This document shows positions 46,798 through 59,900 of a stretch of DNA of 64,000 nt, piece after piece. Numbering within the stretch: position 1 is the stretch's first letter; the number at the start of each line of letters is the position of its first letter. A program made the translations under genes and the position numbers. Under the pieces are notes generated by a model, which was given only the letters and a program-made list of their open reading frames with translations, was not told the origin of the DNA and did not search any database. The stretch is taken from the NCBI GenBank assembly GCA_013115135.1, contig JABANP010000048.1, positions 1 through 64,000 of the forward strand, read 5' to 3'. The stretch is from Perkinsus olseni. Its lineage: Eukaryota; Perkinsozoa; Perkinsida; Perkinsidae.

Positions 46798-49739
46798 TCA
46801 AGGGCCGAGCAGCTGCTTGTACAGGCTGAAGTGCTTCTTCTTCTTAGGGTTGGAGCTTGAGGGAGGCTTAGTGGAAGAGCCCCTCGGGGTAGTGCTGCCG
46901 CTCTTCTTCGAGTTCGGTGTGCTCCACGTCGACAGATTTGAATCGTTGAGGCCTGGAGTCGTCGAGCACCTAGAGCTCGTCGACTTCCTAGTGCGACTAG
47001 ACCGCACAGACGTGGCAGCACGACCAGCATAGTTAAGCGTCGATAGAGTCTCGGACTGGTCACTCAGATTAGACGAGAGCGTCGAGAACATGAGGACCTT
47101 GCTCGCCTTGCCGCCCAACGCGTCCTGCAGTAGGAACGTCAGCTTGCTGCCTCGATAGGGTATGTAGGGTTGCTGACGGTCCTCCTCGCAGTCCGAGCTC
47201 TCTCGTAGACCGCTCAAGACGTTACCAAGGCTGGTCAAGCTCTGGTTGATGTAAGAGCTCTCCGACTTGGCGCCAGACGAAGAACGGTCCAAGTTACCGG
47301 CAGTGGAGGCTCTCTTCAGAGGGGTGTCGCTATTGCTCCACTCGCCCGAGGTCTTCAGCCGCTCCGAGCCCGCCAGGTCCACAAACCATACACGGCCCAC
47401 TATGCGCTGCGGCGGGGACGCTAGCACCGCTGCTGTTACGACCAAGTGAGATCGCGATGAGCGTGGGTTCAGTCTATTCTGACCGACAGCGCGATTCGCT
47501 CGGGCCTTGCTCAATAGCTCATGGGCTGACTCTAGGCTCTCGGCGGTATGAACCTGGACGAGCTCGATTGGGGGCGGCAGAGATGGTTCACAGCATCGCG
47601 ATACAGTACAGAAGATCGCGGAAGCTTACTGTCACTCCCGGCAGATATACGGTGTCCCCGAAGAGACCCGTTTCCAGTAGGCCACCGCCGGCGACTCCGA
47701 ACGAGCTCGTGTTACCCGGGGACGACAGAGCGATGGGGGAATGGTCAGGATCTGCAGCTTTCGAAGGCTGCCCCCGCGACCGACGAGGTACCAGTTTCAC
47801 CTGCCGCTGCACATTGACCGCCAAGTCAGAAGCGTTAGTTCTCACCTCCAGCCGATTGTCAGCAGCGCCTTCGCACAGCAAGTCCCGGACACTCTCGTTA
47901 TACACTTCCACAACGCAGAGCGCTATAGAGAGCTTTCTGCCACTGATAGACCTAGACTGCGACGAATTGAGGCGGTCCACCTCGGCGAATAGGAGCTCCA
48001 AGGCCCGAGGTACTAGCCCTCGGTCCTCTTCCGACACCCCTCCCTCTAGGGTGTGGGTCTTACCTGCTCACCACGCGCGGCAGCAGTAGTAGCGGGACAT
48101 GCGCGACGGGAGAGCGTGAGCGCAGCCTCACCTGTACCAGTCTGGCCGTAGGCGAAGATGCAGAGGTTGGTGCAGCCCCTCGGCCTGTGTGGTCTCAGCG
48201 GGGACGCCATCCCGTTCGCCAGCTGGCCTTGGATGTTCGAGGTCAATGCCTTGATCACAGGCGACACTTCGGCAAAGACGTCCTCCTGCGTCGAGCTAGG
48301 AGGGAATACTGAACGGAAGACGACATCAAACATGATCTAGTTGATTCGATTTGCCTCGACCAGATACGAGTGAGCTCTGAAGGAGAGCTCACCAAAATCA
48401 AAGTTGAACTCCGTCCTTCGGCTGTCGGGCACGACAACCCGAGTTCCGCAAGTACTGACGTCAAGCTCCAATCTGATCAGCATCACCAGCATCAGTGACT
48501 CATATTTGGGCGCAGCCTTACAGCTCGAGTGGGTCCTTTCCTTCTCTTCTTGGCGGTCGTATTCGACAGAAAACTCTCAGACCCCCTCGGAGCTCCTGTA
48601 TCTATGCCTCGTCTGTCCAGCGTCGGCATCCACTGAGCCTGCCTCACCTCGTTACGCAAGTCCCTCGTCAACTCCCTCAGTGCATCACGCTCCTCCATGA
48701 TACTCTTGAGGCCTTCGCAGACCTGAACGAGGACCGAGCTACACGCCCGCGAGGTGGACCGAGGCACCTGATCGTCGCAGGTGACCACATCCCGACAGGC
48801 CTCATCCAAAGAGCCCACCAAAGAGGGCACATCGGTGATGCCAGCCTCCAGCCAGTCTCGGCAAGTACTCCCAACCTAATTGGCTTCACCCGTACGGCCG
48901 ATGAACTCGTGAATACTACCCGGTCCCGCATAGCTTCGACGATTTCCTGCCTCCTGTGCTCGGCCAACAGGCACGCCGGACAGCACTGGTTTAGTATGCT
49001 GCTCGACACAGTTGCTGCAACCTCATCTGCCAGTAACGACTCGCAATTGGGAACCATGATCTCGCCCGACTTGCCAACTGGGCCTTCTCTTCCAACGCCA
49101 GCCAAGTGGTCTTGAGCGTCAGCTGGTAATTCTTCTCTTCGAGCAGCCTGGTGGATTCCTGGCCAGCAAAACACAGCCTCAGTGAGAAGGAGACAGAGCC
49201 TGCTCCTCCTCGGAACACTACTCGCCTACTGCTACCGGACTCACGTATAGGGCGTGCATCTCGTCATACAAGGCGTCCATTCTCTTGGCGTACTCAACCT
49301 GGCAGCAGTATCACCAGCCTCAGTCTGTCCACAGACTCAACTCTAGCGAAGCGGACATGATTTATTTACAGGCGTTCCAGCCAGCCTCCCCACCCTGCCA
49401 TGTGGATTCCACGAGCGACGATATCCTCTAAGGGCAGGCTACTAATTACCAGTAGTGGAGAAAACGGGTTACACCAATGACACCTCCTTACCGATATCTC
49501 CTGAGATGTGCGGACGCAGGCTTCGAGGGGCTCATCAAAGAAACTGGTGGAGACTGAGGAGCGGGTAGACGACGCCGATGAACACACATCGATGCCGCTG
49601 CTGCTGCCACATCGAGACGGGAACGGCGTCGACTGGCTCGCCTGAATGCAGCCGATGGGAACCTCGAGACCACGGTCGTTGGTCGAGGACCTTGCTGGCA
49701 CTCTCTTCCCACATGTCCTCTGCGCTTATCGGCTCGAAT
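46798..49739 (-). CDS. Kinesin-14-type motor protein (C-terminal motor)
   Basis: Microtubule motor. The motor domain lies at the C-terminal end, which is diagnostic of minus-end-directed kinesin-14. Motor blocks: RTEFNFDFGELSF (about 48410), the P-loop CIFAYGQTGTG (about 48150, its final KT lying beyond an intron), VVEVYNESVRDLL (about 47905), switch I NPRSSRSHLVV (about 47465), switch II VWFVDLAGSERL (about 47380), SYINQSLTSLGNVLSGL and YIPYRGSKLTFLLQDALGGKASKVLMFSTLS. The tail after the motor is Ser/Thr-rich and ends KKKKHFSLYKQLLGP. Upstream, 48500-49340 is heptad-like (LLEEKNYQLTL, LKSIMEERDALRELTRDLRNE). The first exon is probably MTFEPISAEDMWEE at 49739. The 5' exon structure is tentative. 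Confidence 0.82.
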
Positions 49740-50374
49740 GTCATAGGAATATCCGCACTACTCCCGGCCAGCCATGGCGGCGCATTGACCAATGCAACTC
49801 GACCCACCGATGAGATAATATTTGAAGCTCAAAAAGTTAAGGCCTACGCCCTCTAGACTCCAACAGACCGGCAAAAGCAACAGCAGTTGCCAAGGTTGGC
49901 ACAGCAGTGCAATCAGCTCGGTGACCATGCGTCAACGGTAGAGCGAATCCAGACCTTTCAGTGAAGCGACCGCCACCATCACCACAAGCATTGGCCGCCG
50001 CCACTATCCGAAGCCACTACGGCACGGCGACTAAGATAGTCATCGATCGTAGGGTCCAACTCCGGTAGCACCACAGAGCAGTCGGTTGGAGATGAAGAGG
50101 TAGTAATGCAGAAAAGTGAAAATGATCCGATGGGGATCCGATAATATTACATCAGTGCTAGCCATCAATGCTGCTCATCCCTCGACTTGTAGCACAGCAG
50201 AGCGGATTATCGAGCGTACGAGCAGTACACCGGCCGACTGTGGAAAATGAAGTCAGAGACAAATCCCGATAAGGACCTCTGAAGGCTGCTGAGTTGTTGA
50301 TGATGATACTGATTATCGCTATTATTACAGTGATGATGACATTAAGAAGAGGCCGGCTCACAAGCTGTCATGTA
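49740..50374. other. Intergenic region
   Basis: No gene supported. A hydrophobic open frame on the minus strand (50158-50361) is an artefact of AT-rich sequence. It probably contains the upstream region of the kinesin gene and the 3' end of the CCCH gene. Confidence 0.45.
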
Positions 50375-51563
50375 CTAGCATTGTCCACCTAGTCCTCGTA
50401 CACGGCATCTGTGGACGCACGTCGCAGCTTCTCCACAGGAGACGTTCGGGTAGAAAGACTCCCGCAGCTGCAGAGCACGACAATAGTCAGCATAGTCTTG
50501 TGTAGCACCAGTGAAGCCGCAGCACACACTAGAAGCAGCAGTGGACGGCTGCGATGAGCCTATGTAGGCTAAGGGCGTGGACGACACCGAATCAGCAATG
50601 TCGAACGGCATCACCACCGGGGAGTTGCTGCCACTCTGCTTACCATCACTGCCGTTGCAAGAGACACCAACCGGCCACTCCGTGGTGTCAGTGACTCCAG
50701 TGGCTTCGGCACTGATCGTCAATACAGTCTCCCGGACATTCTTAGAAGAGCCATGCTGCTGCTGGACCGTGCCCTCCGCGACGCCTCGCTGGCTCTGGGA
50801 GAAGGCACCACTGCTACTACCGCCAGCCTTAGCAGGCCAATAGCCTTTAGAAGTCTGCTTGTTGTGGCCTTGACGATGGTTCTGAGGCCCTATCGGTGGA
50901 GTCTTGAGCAGGGATGAACCATTGGTAGCATCATCTCTCTTGAGGCGCTGCTGTTCCGACGCCCACTGGCCGCTGTCTCCTCGAGGTCGCTGTCTCGCAG
51001 TACTGTGGACGTAGGGACAGCCCTCACCCTTTCGGCAGAACCCACGGTTGAAGAAGACACACTCTCGCTGCTTTACAGAACTCCACGGCCTCCATCACTT
51101 CGCTTATACTGTGTCCGAAGCGGCATCCTGCGACGTGACATACTCGGCCCTCAGACAACGATCGGCACAGTATCGTCTTGCTTCCCATCCCAGTGGGACT
51201 GCTGTGTTCGTGTACTCCGTTATAGTTGTAGATGGTGCCATTGGCTTGGCGTGGCGGCTGCTGAACTTGAGAGCTATTAGCGTTGCCATCAGGCGTGGGG
51301 CGAAAATGGTGCTGGAAAGGGCACCCGTCGCCTCTATGGCATCGACCGGAGGATTGATAAGCCCAGCATACACCTCGCGGCCCTTTGAAAGAGTTAGTAG
51401 AGAAGGGCCTACGACGACCACCACCAGATGCAGCCGCAGTAACACTAGCAGGCGGGACTGCATCAGGATTAATAGATTCACTCCTGTTACCCAAGACAGT
51501 CGGGCTCGTCTCCGGCACGGCGGACTGTAAATCAGGAGGGACCGTAGCGACGTGGTTTGCCAT
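50375..51563 (-). CDS. CCCH zinc-finger RNA-binding protein with three fingers
   Basis: ATG 51563 opens MANHVATVPPDLQSAV. Finger 1 is CWAYQSSGRCHRGDGCPFQH (C-x8-C-x5-C-x3-H) at about 51362-51303. Finger 2 is CRSLSEGRVCHVAGCRFGH, with x4 spacing in the middle, at about 51180-51120. Finger 3 is CVFFNRGFCRKGEGCPYVH (C-x7-C-x5-C-x3-H) at about 51060-51000 in the next frame, so a one-base change lies near 51080. The C-terminus is Gln/Ser/Gly-rich low complexity and ends CRVRGLGGQC, stop at 50375. Such proteins commonly bind AU-rich or pre-mRNA sequences; the target is not visible here. Confidence 0.8.
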
Positions 51564-51784
51564 GTGCTCTGAACGGGCAAAGACAACCTAAGGATCCGTT
51601 TTCCTACCAAAATCGCAGGAAGCTCCTCTGAAGAACCAAACAGCATTGAGTTTGAGCGTGTCGAGCCCATAGCCTCTTTACTCGAACCCTCATATTGATC
51701 GCACTATCAACGACGGTCTTTCCTCTCGAGAAACACAGCACACAAATTTTACGTAGAGGGCAGAGGGGCGGCAGATAATACTCG

Positions 51785-54063
51785 TCATAGGCCAACATAA
51801 TAGTAGCTACCATTGGTGTTCTGGACAGGCTTAACGCAGGGCGACGTTACGCACCACTCATACCACATCTACAGGAAATCGCAGCAGTGATCATCATCAG
51901 GCGAGTGCAAAGCAGCTCACCCGTCGCGTAGTGTGATCGACTCGCCGCCAGATGTTCCACGTGAAGACTTGGCCACGCTTAACGGTGATGGGAGAAGCCA
52001 ATGGCAGGAAGATGGGGAACCAGGATACCTGAGCAACGAGCATGCCTGATAGGGGAGAGGTAGATGCCGCCAGGAAGCGTACCATGTCCGGAGTATGCGT
52101 TTTCGGGTTGATAGACATGGTCACCGAACCGTAGAGGGAGCACTCAAAGTAGCCCTGGAGACCGTGGATGACAGCGTCGGCCTCGACAGGGAAGGACAAG
52201 GACTTGAACCTGACCACGACTCCAGTAGGCAACAAGCAGGAATGCACGCCCCATTGACCTGTCGCCAGAGTCGCTATGATCATCAGAATGGTCCTCGTCT
52301 GGCCGTTGGTGGTCGAAAGTGAAGACCTCCTGAGCCCCTACGCTTGGAGAGGGATAAAAGCATCGATTCGTTATGACCACGAAGGGCGTGGAGAGTCTGA
52401 AATAAAGGCCAAATGAAAACTGCGTGATTGCAGGGACGCTGGTGACGAATCCAACCGGCAGAACTTGGAAAACGACCTACCGCTTGTCCGAGTTAGCCAA
52501 ACCTCCTGCCCCCAGAGCCGTGGTAGTATCAGCCATCAAGGAGCGTATGTCCGTCCACAGTGCTGGGCACATCATCGGCTGGCAGAACGACGTGTAACCA
52601 CGAGGGATGCACACCTGATGGGAGAGGACGAGATCCATCGGCTGGTAGAACGCCGACACCAACACACTACCCCATTGGGTTTGAGTATTCTCTTCAAGAA
52701 GGCGTCAGTGAGTAGCTCAGGGCTCGCCTCGTTGTCACCAAAACTGCCCAGAAATTCTGATATGACCACGTCCAATGGCCCCGTGGAGGGAGTCCAATCC
52801 CGTAGGTCCGAGCAGACCACTTCGACCGAGTGAGCCTGAGGGAGCGCAAAGATGATGGCTGGTAGCCTCTCAGTCGCATCACTTTCCACTCATCTCTGTG
52901 GCGTGCTCGTGCCCGCAACGTCATCACAGCATCCTCATTTTTCTCTACAGCGTGAAAGATAACATCACCGGCTTGCAGCGAGGAGGACTTTGAAATAGCC
53001 CTCAGTGCTGCTTCAACCAGGCCACCACGACCTGCAACCATCACAGCTCTCATGTTCGAGAGGTCCATCAAGCTACCTGCTCCAACGACCGCTATGGACA
53101 GCTTGGCGTCCCTCTCGAGAGGACCCCTGTCGGCTAGGAACTCGGCAACAGCATGCTCATAGAGCATGTACTTAGTGAAGTCCTCCTCAAACGTCGCGTA
53201 GGTCGTGTTGTCTAGGTCGTCCTGTAAGCACCAACCAAGCCTGCATGGCCGCCGAGTCCACTAGAAACTGATGCGACGAGGATCCACTCACCTTAAGAGG
53301 CTGTAACGGTTGTTGAAGTATATCGTAGTAGGGCTCGCAGTACTTCTCATATCCGCTTGGTGAGGGCATCTTGTGGTACAGAGCCGAGACGGCCGCCTTC
53401 AACGGGCCAGCAAGATCGTCAGTCGCAGGCTGCAGCAGCACCTGCGCTTTCCTCTGCATCAGAGCTACTAGTAGGCGTTGATGGGCCGGAGTGCCGATCG
53501 TCCCTGCCCCCGTGAGGAGGTCCGAGGAAATTATGACAACCCTAACCGGCTCGCCCAGCCATCGGTCGGGACACGGTCCGAGATCTTGGCTGAGGCTGAG
53601 CGCTATCGTCGAGGGAGAGAGGGTGGTTCAATAGGCTCCTCAAGGCATTCCACTGTGCCCACATACCACTAGGGACCTCCTGCCACTGCTGTGAGGGAGT
53701 AGCTGTCGTGACCACCTCCCTCTTCAGCATGGCGGCGTAGTTGGCAAGGTCGGCTTCCGTCTCCATCTGGGCCAAGGACGGGAGACAGACTCCGTAGGTT
53801 GATAGGTATCGGGCCCATGACAACTGTGGCTGCAGCCGGGAGACCGACGTGATGCGTCCGACCAAGGAGGACTGGCAAACCTTGGCCTCTATCGAAAGCA
53901 TACTGTCTACAGCGTCGGAGTCGTGGACATTCAGAGGCACCGCAATATAGTCGAAGCCCATCCCGCCAGCGTCAGTGACTGCCGCCTGAGGCAATCGATC
54001 CGCGTCGAAGCATCGACCGAGGTAAAGCGGCGAAACGCCACCGTGAGGATGTGCGATAGGCAT
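51785..54063 (-). CDS. PRMT5: Protein arginine N-methyltransferase 5
   Basis: Type II arginine methyltransferase making symmetric dimethylarginine on Sm proteins and histones. ATG 54063 (MPIAHPHGGVSPLYL) begins the N-terminal TIM-barrel-like region, which contains the family word AQWNALRSLLNHPLSL. EPYYDILQQPLQPLK joins across an intron to DDLDNTTYATFEEDFTKY. SAM-binding blocks are VVGAGSLMDLSNMRAVMVAG and FHAVEKNEDAV. The double-E loop is SEFLGSFGDNEASPE (about 52770-52725). CIPRGYTSFCQP, the beta-barrel segment VIHGLQGYFECSLYGSVTMS, SWFPIFLPLASPITV, and the end MWYEWCVTSP...YYYVGL with a stop at 51785 match the family to the last residues. About seven introns of 40-60 bases splice in frame and no frame break is needed, so the gene looks intact. 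Confidence 0.95.
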
Positions 54064-54348
54064 GGAGAGAGAAAAACCCTGCGGAAGCGTGTGAAGAGCC
54101 TTCCCCTATACCACCGTCAACAACAACGCAAGACGCGAAAGAGGAGACGAAAAGATTCCGGGGTAAAAGGGCCCGAGGGTAATGTTGTCTTTGTGAAATG
54201 GTGTACGATCATCAACGGCTACTCGGTAATGTACCATTACAGCGCTTCTCCCAAGAGAAAAAAATCTAACAAATTTTCCGTCATTCTCGAAGTCTACCCT
54301 GATAACCCTCGAAGGGAGTAGCTTGGCCACAGAGGACTGAGGAGAAGC

Positions 54349-55426
54349 CTACGATGAAGGCGTGAAAATGGATCCGCCGCCGCCGGCAGTAGCAGAGGCA
54401 AAAGAGGGAGCCTCAGGATTCTGATGTCGTACAATCACAGCAGACTCCTGTTCTTTGACGAAGGAGCTTGACGATGGTGCAGACTTGTTCGCCTCGGCTT
54501 CCTCATTGAGCTGAGCTTGGATAAGAATAGAGACGACTTTGCGATGAGCAGCCTGAACACCATCCAGAGTGCCCGTGAGCGTCATTATGTACCCTGTGAG
54601 ATCGTTGTCACTTCTACTACCACCACTACCGCTGGGGCGCTTCAACTGAATGAAGGCTTCAGTTTCACGTGAAATCCTTCCTCATCGCGGATTCAGCCGA
54701 AATAAGCTCTTTGGCCTCGGCTTCCTTGAGGGGCAGCGAGATAGAAATCTTGGGAACTTCAACAGAGGGTAGCTCTCGCTGTGCGGAAATCGTCGGCACC
54801 GGTGCCGTATAGGGAGACGGGTTCACCACCCGAGGGGAGTACTCAATCTCCATCACTTTCATCATGCCCGCCTTGTCAGCTTGAATCGACGAAATGACTT
54901 CTTTACATAAGATGCCCAGTACGCTAGGTAGATCTGCGCACGCCTTGCTCGATACTCGTATGATATGCTCACCATTCTGCGTTGCCAGTGGGCCTCGAGG
55001 AGAGATTGCCGAACCGCCCGCGTTGAGGGCCGTACCGAGGGCGGCATCACTCCCAACACATATCAGAATACCGTCGTTCTCGGATGCAGGAAAAATGAAG
55101 TTTTCAACGAGGTCCCTACAGAGCGTGCAGAGAGCGTCTGAGCTTGAAGATGCGCCCATAAGAGCGCGGTAGTTGCTCCCAAGTAAGGAGCATGTCCCCG
55201 CTGAGAAGGCCAAAGCACAGCCTGTTTGATCTTGAATCGCCGCCTTGCTGCGCGAAAGCGCTGCGAACTGCGCGTCGGAGATGAGAAGTTTGAACCAGTA
55301 TGGCCCTTGACAGAAAAGAGGCACCTTCGCTGGATCCACCACGGTTGACGGGGGAAGCTTGAGCAGTTCTACTCCGCTGAAAGATGCGGGGTGACCAATG
55401 TAGGAAGTCTCGGCAGCAGCAGCCAT
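54349..55426 (-). CDS. KH-domain RNA-binding protein
   Basis: The start is at ATG 55426 (MAAAAETSYIGHPASF), since the upstream part of the frame lacks another ATG. The first KH-like unit is YWFKLLISDAQFAALSRSKAAIQDQTGCALAFS, in which the usual GxxG loop is degenerate. The second spans IICVGSDAALGTALNAGG to HIIRVSSKACADLPSVLGILCKEVI. The third, after a one-base frame change near 54680, is FIQLKRPSGSGG to YIMTLTGTLDGVQAAHRKVVSILI. Stop is at 54349 after a Gly/Ser-rich tail. The arrangement resembles poly(C)-binding/NOVA-type proteins that regulate splicing or translation. The loops are atypical, so RNA contacts may differ. Confidence 0.65.
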
Positions 55427-55605
55427 GGTAAATGGTACGGAAAGGGTCGAGAACCTGGAGGATGATTCACCCTCCCACACCGACTGTAGTAGTACTATCA
55501 CGCAACACCTCCATGACTGCTTCTACGGATATGTTCTATGATGGTAACAAGAGCGTCGATTTGACAATAATGATAGCGCATCCTATTCAGAAGCCTGCCA
55601 CGTCC

Positions 55606-55715
55606 AAGTACCACTACTACCACAACCACCACTACTGCTACCATAACTACCACAACCACCACTACTGCTACCATAACTACCACAACCACCACTACTGCTA
55701 CCATAACTACCTCAG
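55606..55715 (+). repeat. Short tandem array, 30-base unit, about three and a half copies
   Basis: The unit CACAACCACCACTACTGCTACCATAACTAC repeats from about 55619 to 55710 with nearly perfect identity. It lies upstream of the KH gene start and is itself built of (CCA/CTA)n-like triplets. Confidence 0.9.
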
Positions 55716-56917
55716 TCAGTCAGTAAGCGCTTAATCCATCTAGGGGACATCTCCTAGGAGGCATCGCTTATATCCACCACTACTACCCTCACCACAACTA
55801 CAACGAGTAACCAATGAGCTGCTTCGACGTCAAGAGGCGGCTGCTGGGAAGCTGAGCTGGAATCATCACTGACGCTTTATGCCGCTGCTTCCGCTACACC
55901 ACTCCTAGAGAACATCCCCGTGAATGGAGTCCCCTGGGAAAAATTAGAAAATCGGCCCAACTTTGAGCACACTAAACGACCCGCCCTGGCACCCGTTGCT
56001 CTAACGCAAAACGCCTAGAAGGATTGCTAGTACCGTCACACAACTACCAATGGTTGGTCGCCACTTCAATGGTACAAGGATTGGCTGGTTCGCCAATTCG
56101 CCCCGCCTTCCTAGGTCGGCAAGACTGAAGGAGCCGTATCCGAATTCATCAATGCTACTATTATTGTTGTTGTTGTTGTTGTCTTCGTCCAAGCAGCACT
56201 TGTGAGGCCGCTGTTCCGAATAGTAGTGGTGGTAGCAATCATAATAGTATGCACTACCAACTCCCGAGCATATTCACGATGATAATGATGAAGTTGATCA
56301 TCATAGCATAAAACCCCCAATCCCGTGATCAATATCACCGTCGGCAAGAAAGAGAAGAAGAGAGAACGTAGACAAAGATCAGAAAACAATGCTATAGTAA
56401 GCCAACCACCACTCGCAGGTTGAGCTGCTGCTACTGCCTCGGCCACATCAAGCATCGATAGTCTCAGCTGTTGGTAGTAACCCCTTGTGATGACGGTAGA
56501 GCTGCGGAAGATAATACGGCAACAAAATAAGAGCACTGCTAGTAGCCAGCAGAATGGCAGTAGGCGTTGCTCCCTGTTTGGAAGATGGTTTGGGGTCGCT
56601 CCAGATGACGTCGGCCTGTGGTGGAGGCAGCAGAAGTAGCCTGCGAGGGAGGCTCGGGGTAGAAATCAGACAGCAACGGCGCGATGCTCGAGAAGTAGTC
56701 GGTAGCAGTGTTGGTCGTAGGATCATTGATGGAGCAGCGGCCAGAGCCCACTGGATGGACGATGACGACGAGCACCACCAGCCAATTCAGCCACTCATCA
56801 GGAAGAGAATATCACCAGGAAGTTTACAGCGCTGCCCTCACCACCTCGAGTGGGCAGCAAAAACAGCAAAAGTAGGCAAGAAAACAACAAGTCGCAGCCG
56901 GTGAGGAGATCAACCGG
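55716..56917. other. Low-complexity region between the KH and WNK genes
   Basis: The sequence contains a (GTT)n microsatellite at about 56162-56182. Several open frames exist on both strands, some with hydrophobic stretches (minus strand 56575-56500, and 56400-56310 with SLFFSFLPTVILITGLGVL). None has a recognisable motif or consistent frame. Part of it must be the WNK 3' untranslated region. Confidence 0.4.
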
Positions 56918-59900
56918 CTACTGTTGCGACTGAGAGGGCGGATGCTGCTGCGGCTGTGTAGTGGTAGTAGAAGCTGCAGCAGTGAGAAGCTCGTCGAGCG
57001 ACGCAGATGTGGTAGATGATACTTGACCTCCTGCACCACTGGATACTGGCGCCTCTGGCACCGATCCCAGAACAGATGATGTCTCGCTGCTGAGCTCAAG
57101 ATTCCCCGTTTGATGATGATGCTGTTGAGTCGACGGGGGACGCTGCGGTGGTCCACCAGGAGGGATATTGACGGCTGGTGGTTGGTACGTAGATGTAGGC
57201 AAGCTAGTGGTAGTGCTGTAGGAGTCCGGAGCTGAGTAGAGGCTCCTCATCTCAGCCGGCGGTGAATGACTCGCGCTCGGCGCTCTGCCCTGCTGGGAGC
57301 CTGTCTCCGACAATGGCGGCGAGACCCTTCGCAAGGACTGGAAGACGTCTACTATCTGCTGTGGCGGTTGTATCCCAGCCACATTGGGCAGGGAAGAGTT
57401 CCGAGACATCGAAGGTGGGAGTCCCAGTATAGCTAACAGTGCGAGACAACGGAGCAGCCCCCGTCACCCACGGAGAGACCGTCGGGGGAACACTGCCAGA
57501 CCTTGGTACTTGCGACGACCCCACACCACCACTGCTACTGCTGCTACTACCGCCACCACCAGGAGCCGCTGCAACCGCACTCTGACGAGGAGGCGTGCCG
57601 GGAAGGACCACTGCAGACGGGTCCACTGCCGGGGAAGAGTGTTGGACCGGCTGTGACGGAGGGGACTGGGACGGCATCGCCACGCTCGTAGAATGATGCA
57701 GCGCAGGAGTACCGCTGCCAGCGCTAGCCGCTGCTGCTGCTGAGGGCGTGGCAGCTGGGGCAGCAGCCGCACCACCCGAGGATAAGCTATACAGCGTCTT
57801 CTCCATCATGTCCATTGCCTTAGCAGACTCCGCCTGTCGAGCTTGACGCTTCCGCTCCGCTTCCTGACCAAAGACACACGATACGCAAAGGAACTACGTA
57901 CGAATCGTGACCCATCACGGAAGCGATGCGAAAAATCCCAAAAAACTCTATCCCGCAAGCAGCAAAGTTCTACTTAATTCTCACCATCTTAGCCTTTAGC
58001 TTGGCCTCTGCCCTCTTGGCCTCCCTCTCCTCAATCTTCTGCCGCCTCGACTCCAATGAATCCACCAACAGCTGCCATGTTCGATCATCCATAGTTCCAT
58101 CCACAGGAAGGCTATGGTACTCCTGGAAGCCCTTAATCACATCAACCGTGCCCGGACACATAACCCCCAGCTTGGGGTAAGCGCTCAGCTTCACGCTAGG
58201 CACCACCGCGGCAAGGGCTATCTGCACCCAAGCCACGTCCTCTTCGGTCGGAGCATGCCCGTCATTCAAAGGCGGCGGGATCTCCGGGAAAATTGGGACC
58301 TCAGACGCCATGGTCGAAGGGCCCTTACCGCCACTGGTTGCCGAATCAGCGCCCCAGACTGACCCGAGTCGCCGTACTCAGCATTGAGGACATCCTTGTA
58401 GAAGTGCGGTACTACCTGCTCAAGGCCTACCCCAGAGACGGTGTCATTGGTGAGCTGTGCTGTGGACTCCGGCGTCAAAGGCACGTACTTGGACATACTC
58501 GCCTTCTTGCCGAGCTTCGTCGCTCCACTGATACCACTCATAGACGGGACGTCTCCACTTGGAAGGTGTGAATGTCGACCACTCGCACCCACCATTGCTG
58601 CATGAGGGGTTGAACGGGGCGCTGGCGGCGGTTTGCCCGTCCCCACGGCATGATTGCTTGGCGACACTATTCCCGAGGGCAGCGCTGCCGCGTTGCCAGG
58701 CGTTACAGGAGCCGCGGAAACCTGTGGCCGAGTAGCCACCGCGTGAGCGCCACCCACTGGTGCTGCTTCCGGGGCTTCAACCGTAGTCTCGGCAGATTCC
58801 ACCGCAGATGGAGCCGGCGGGGCAGGACGGGGAAGGCCCAGACTGGGCAGCGGCAGCAACGGCCGTGCGGAGGTTACCCGCAACAGGAGCCGAAGCAGTA
58901 GTCGTCGGAGTAGAGGTAGGCGCCGTAGCCGCGACCGCCGCGTACGTCTGGGGATTGATGGCCGGTGGCCCAGCAACTGGGCCGCTCTCCTTCACCAACT
59001 TTGGCTCCACCACAGCAGCAGTGGCTTCCACAGGTTGAGCCGGCAGGTCGCCCTTCTTGGTCGATGACGGCGTTCTGAGTTGTTGGAATCGACTCTTCTG
59101 TAGTCGTCGTACCAGGTGGTGTACTGGCTCGTCCCAACGATGGGGGCGAATCAACTGCCTTAGGAGCCGGGCCCTCCTCAACCTTGATGGCCGCCGGTGA
59201 AGGTGCCGTCTCGCCTGGCTGCTTAGTCACGGCTGTAGTAGAGGCAGCAGTAGTGCTACCAGCAATAGCAGCCGCGACTGGTGGCGGCAAGGGTATACCC
59301 TCCTCGAGGGCAATCTGCTTAACCCTCACAAAAACAGCCTGCCGTATCTTCTGCACCAGTCGATCTCGATTGACCTCCCGCCACACCAGATTGTTCTCCA
59401 GCAGCTCTTCCGCAATAGAGTCGCAGGTATCCTCATCCAAGTTGTACTCGAAATTGATCCGCTGGAACCTGACACAGACAGCCATCGCAATAACCCGCTA
59501 TGAAGGAACCTACTTGTCAGTCTCCGTCTCAATCAGCAAGACCACCTTAGTGACGCGATCGGACCCCAGCTGGTTGCGGCAGAAGTCCTCAATCTCCGGT
59601 GGAAGATGCACCGTACCATCATGCGCCGCAACAGCCGCCATGACCTTCTCGTTTGGCGGCCTCTTCGCCACATCTCGGCGAATCACCGCTTCGCCGCCGG
59701 TGAGGTTAGGGGAGCTGGCAGCCTCAATATGAGTAGTAGCAGATATCAGCTGCGGTGCTTCACTCGAGTCGCTGCTGTGGTCCGCCACTCCGACCGCTGG
59801 GGGAGGCAATGCCTGCTGTCCCCCACCTGCCTCTGACTGCAACGCCGTCGGCGCCGAGGGAGCGCGGTTACTGAAAAGAAGCATCAACTTTCGAACAACC

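Noticed and set aside
50158..50361. Minus-strand open frame with a run of Ile/Val, resembling a membrane segment
   Set aside because: It arises from AT-rich triplet sequence (GATGATGAT-type) and has no splice or start context or family resemblance.
55498..55704. Valine-rich minus-strand open frame
   Set aside because: It is a direct read-through of the 30-base tandem array; stop-free frames are expected there.
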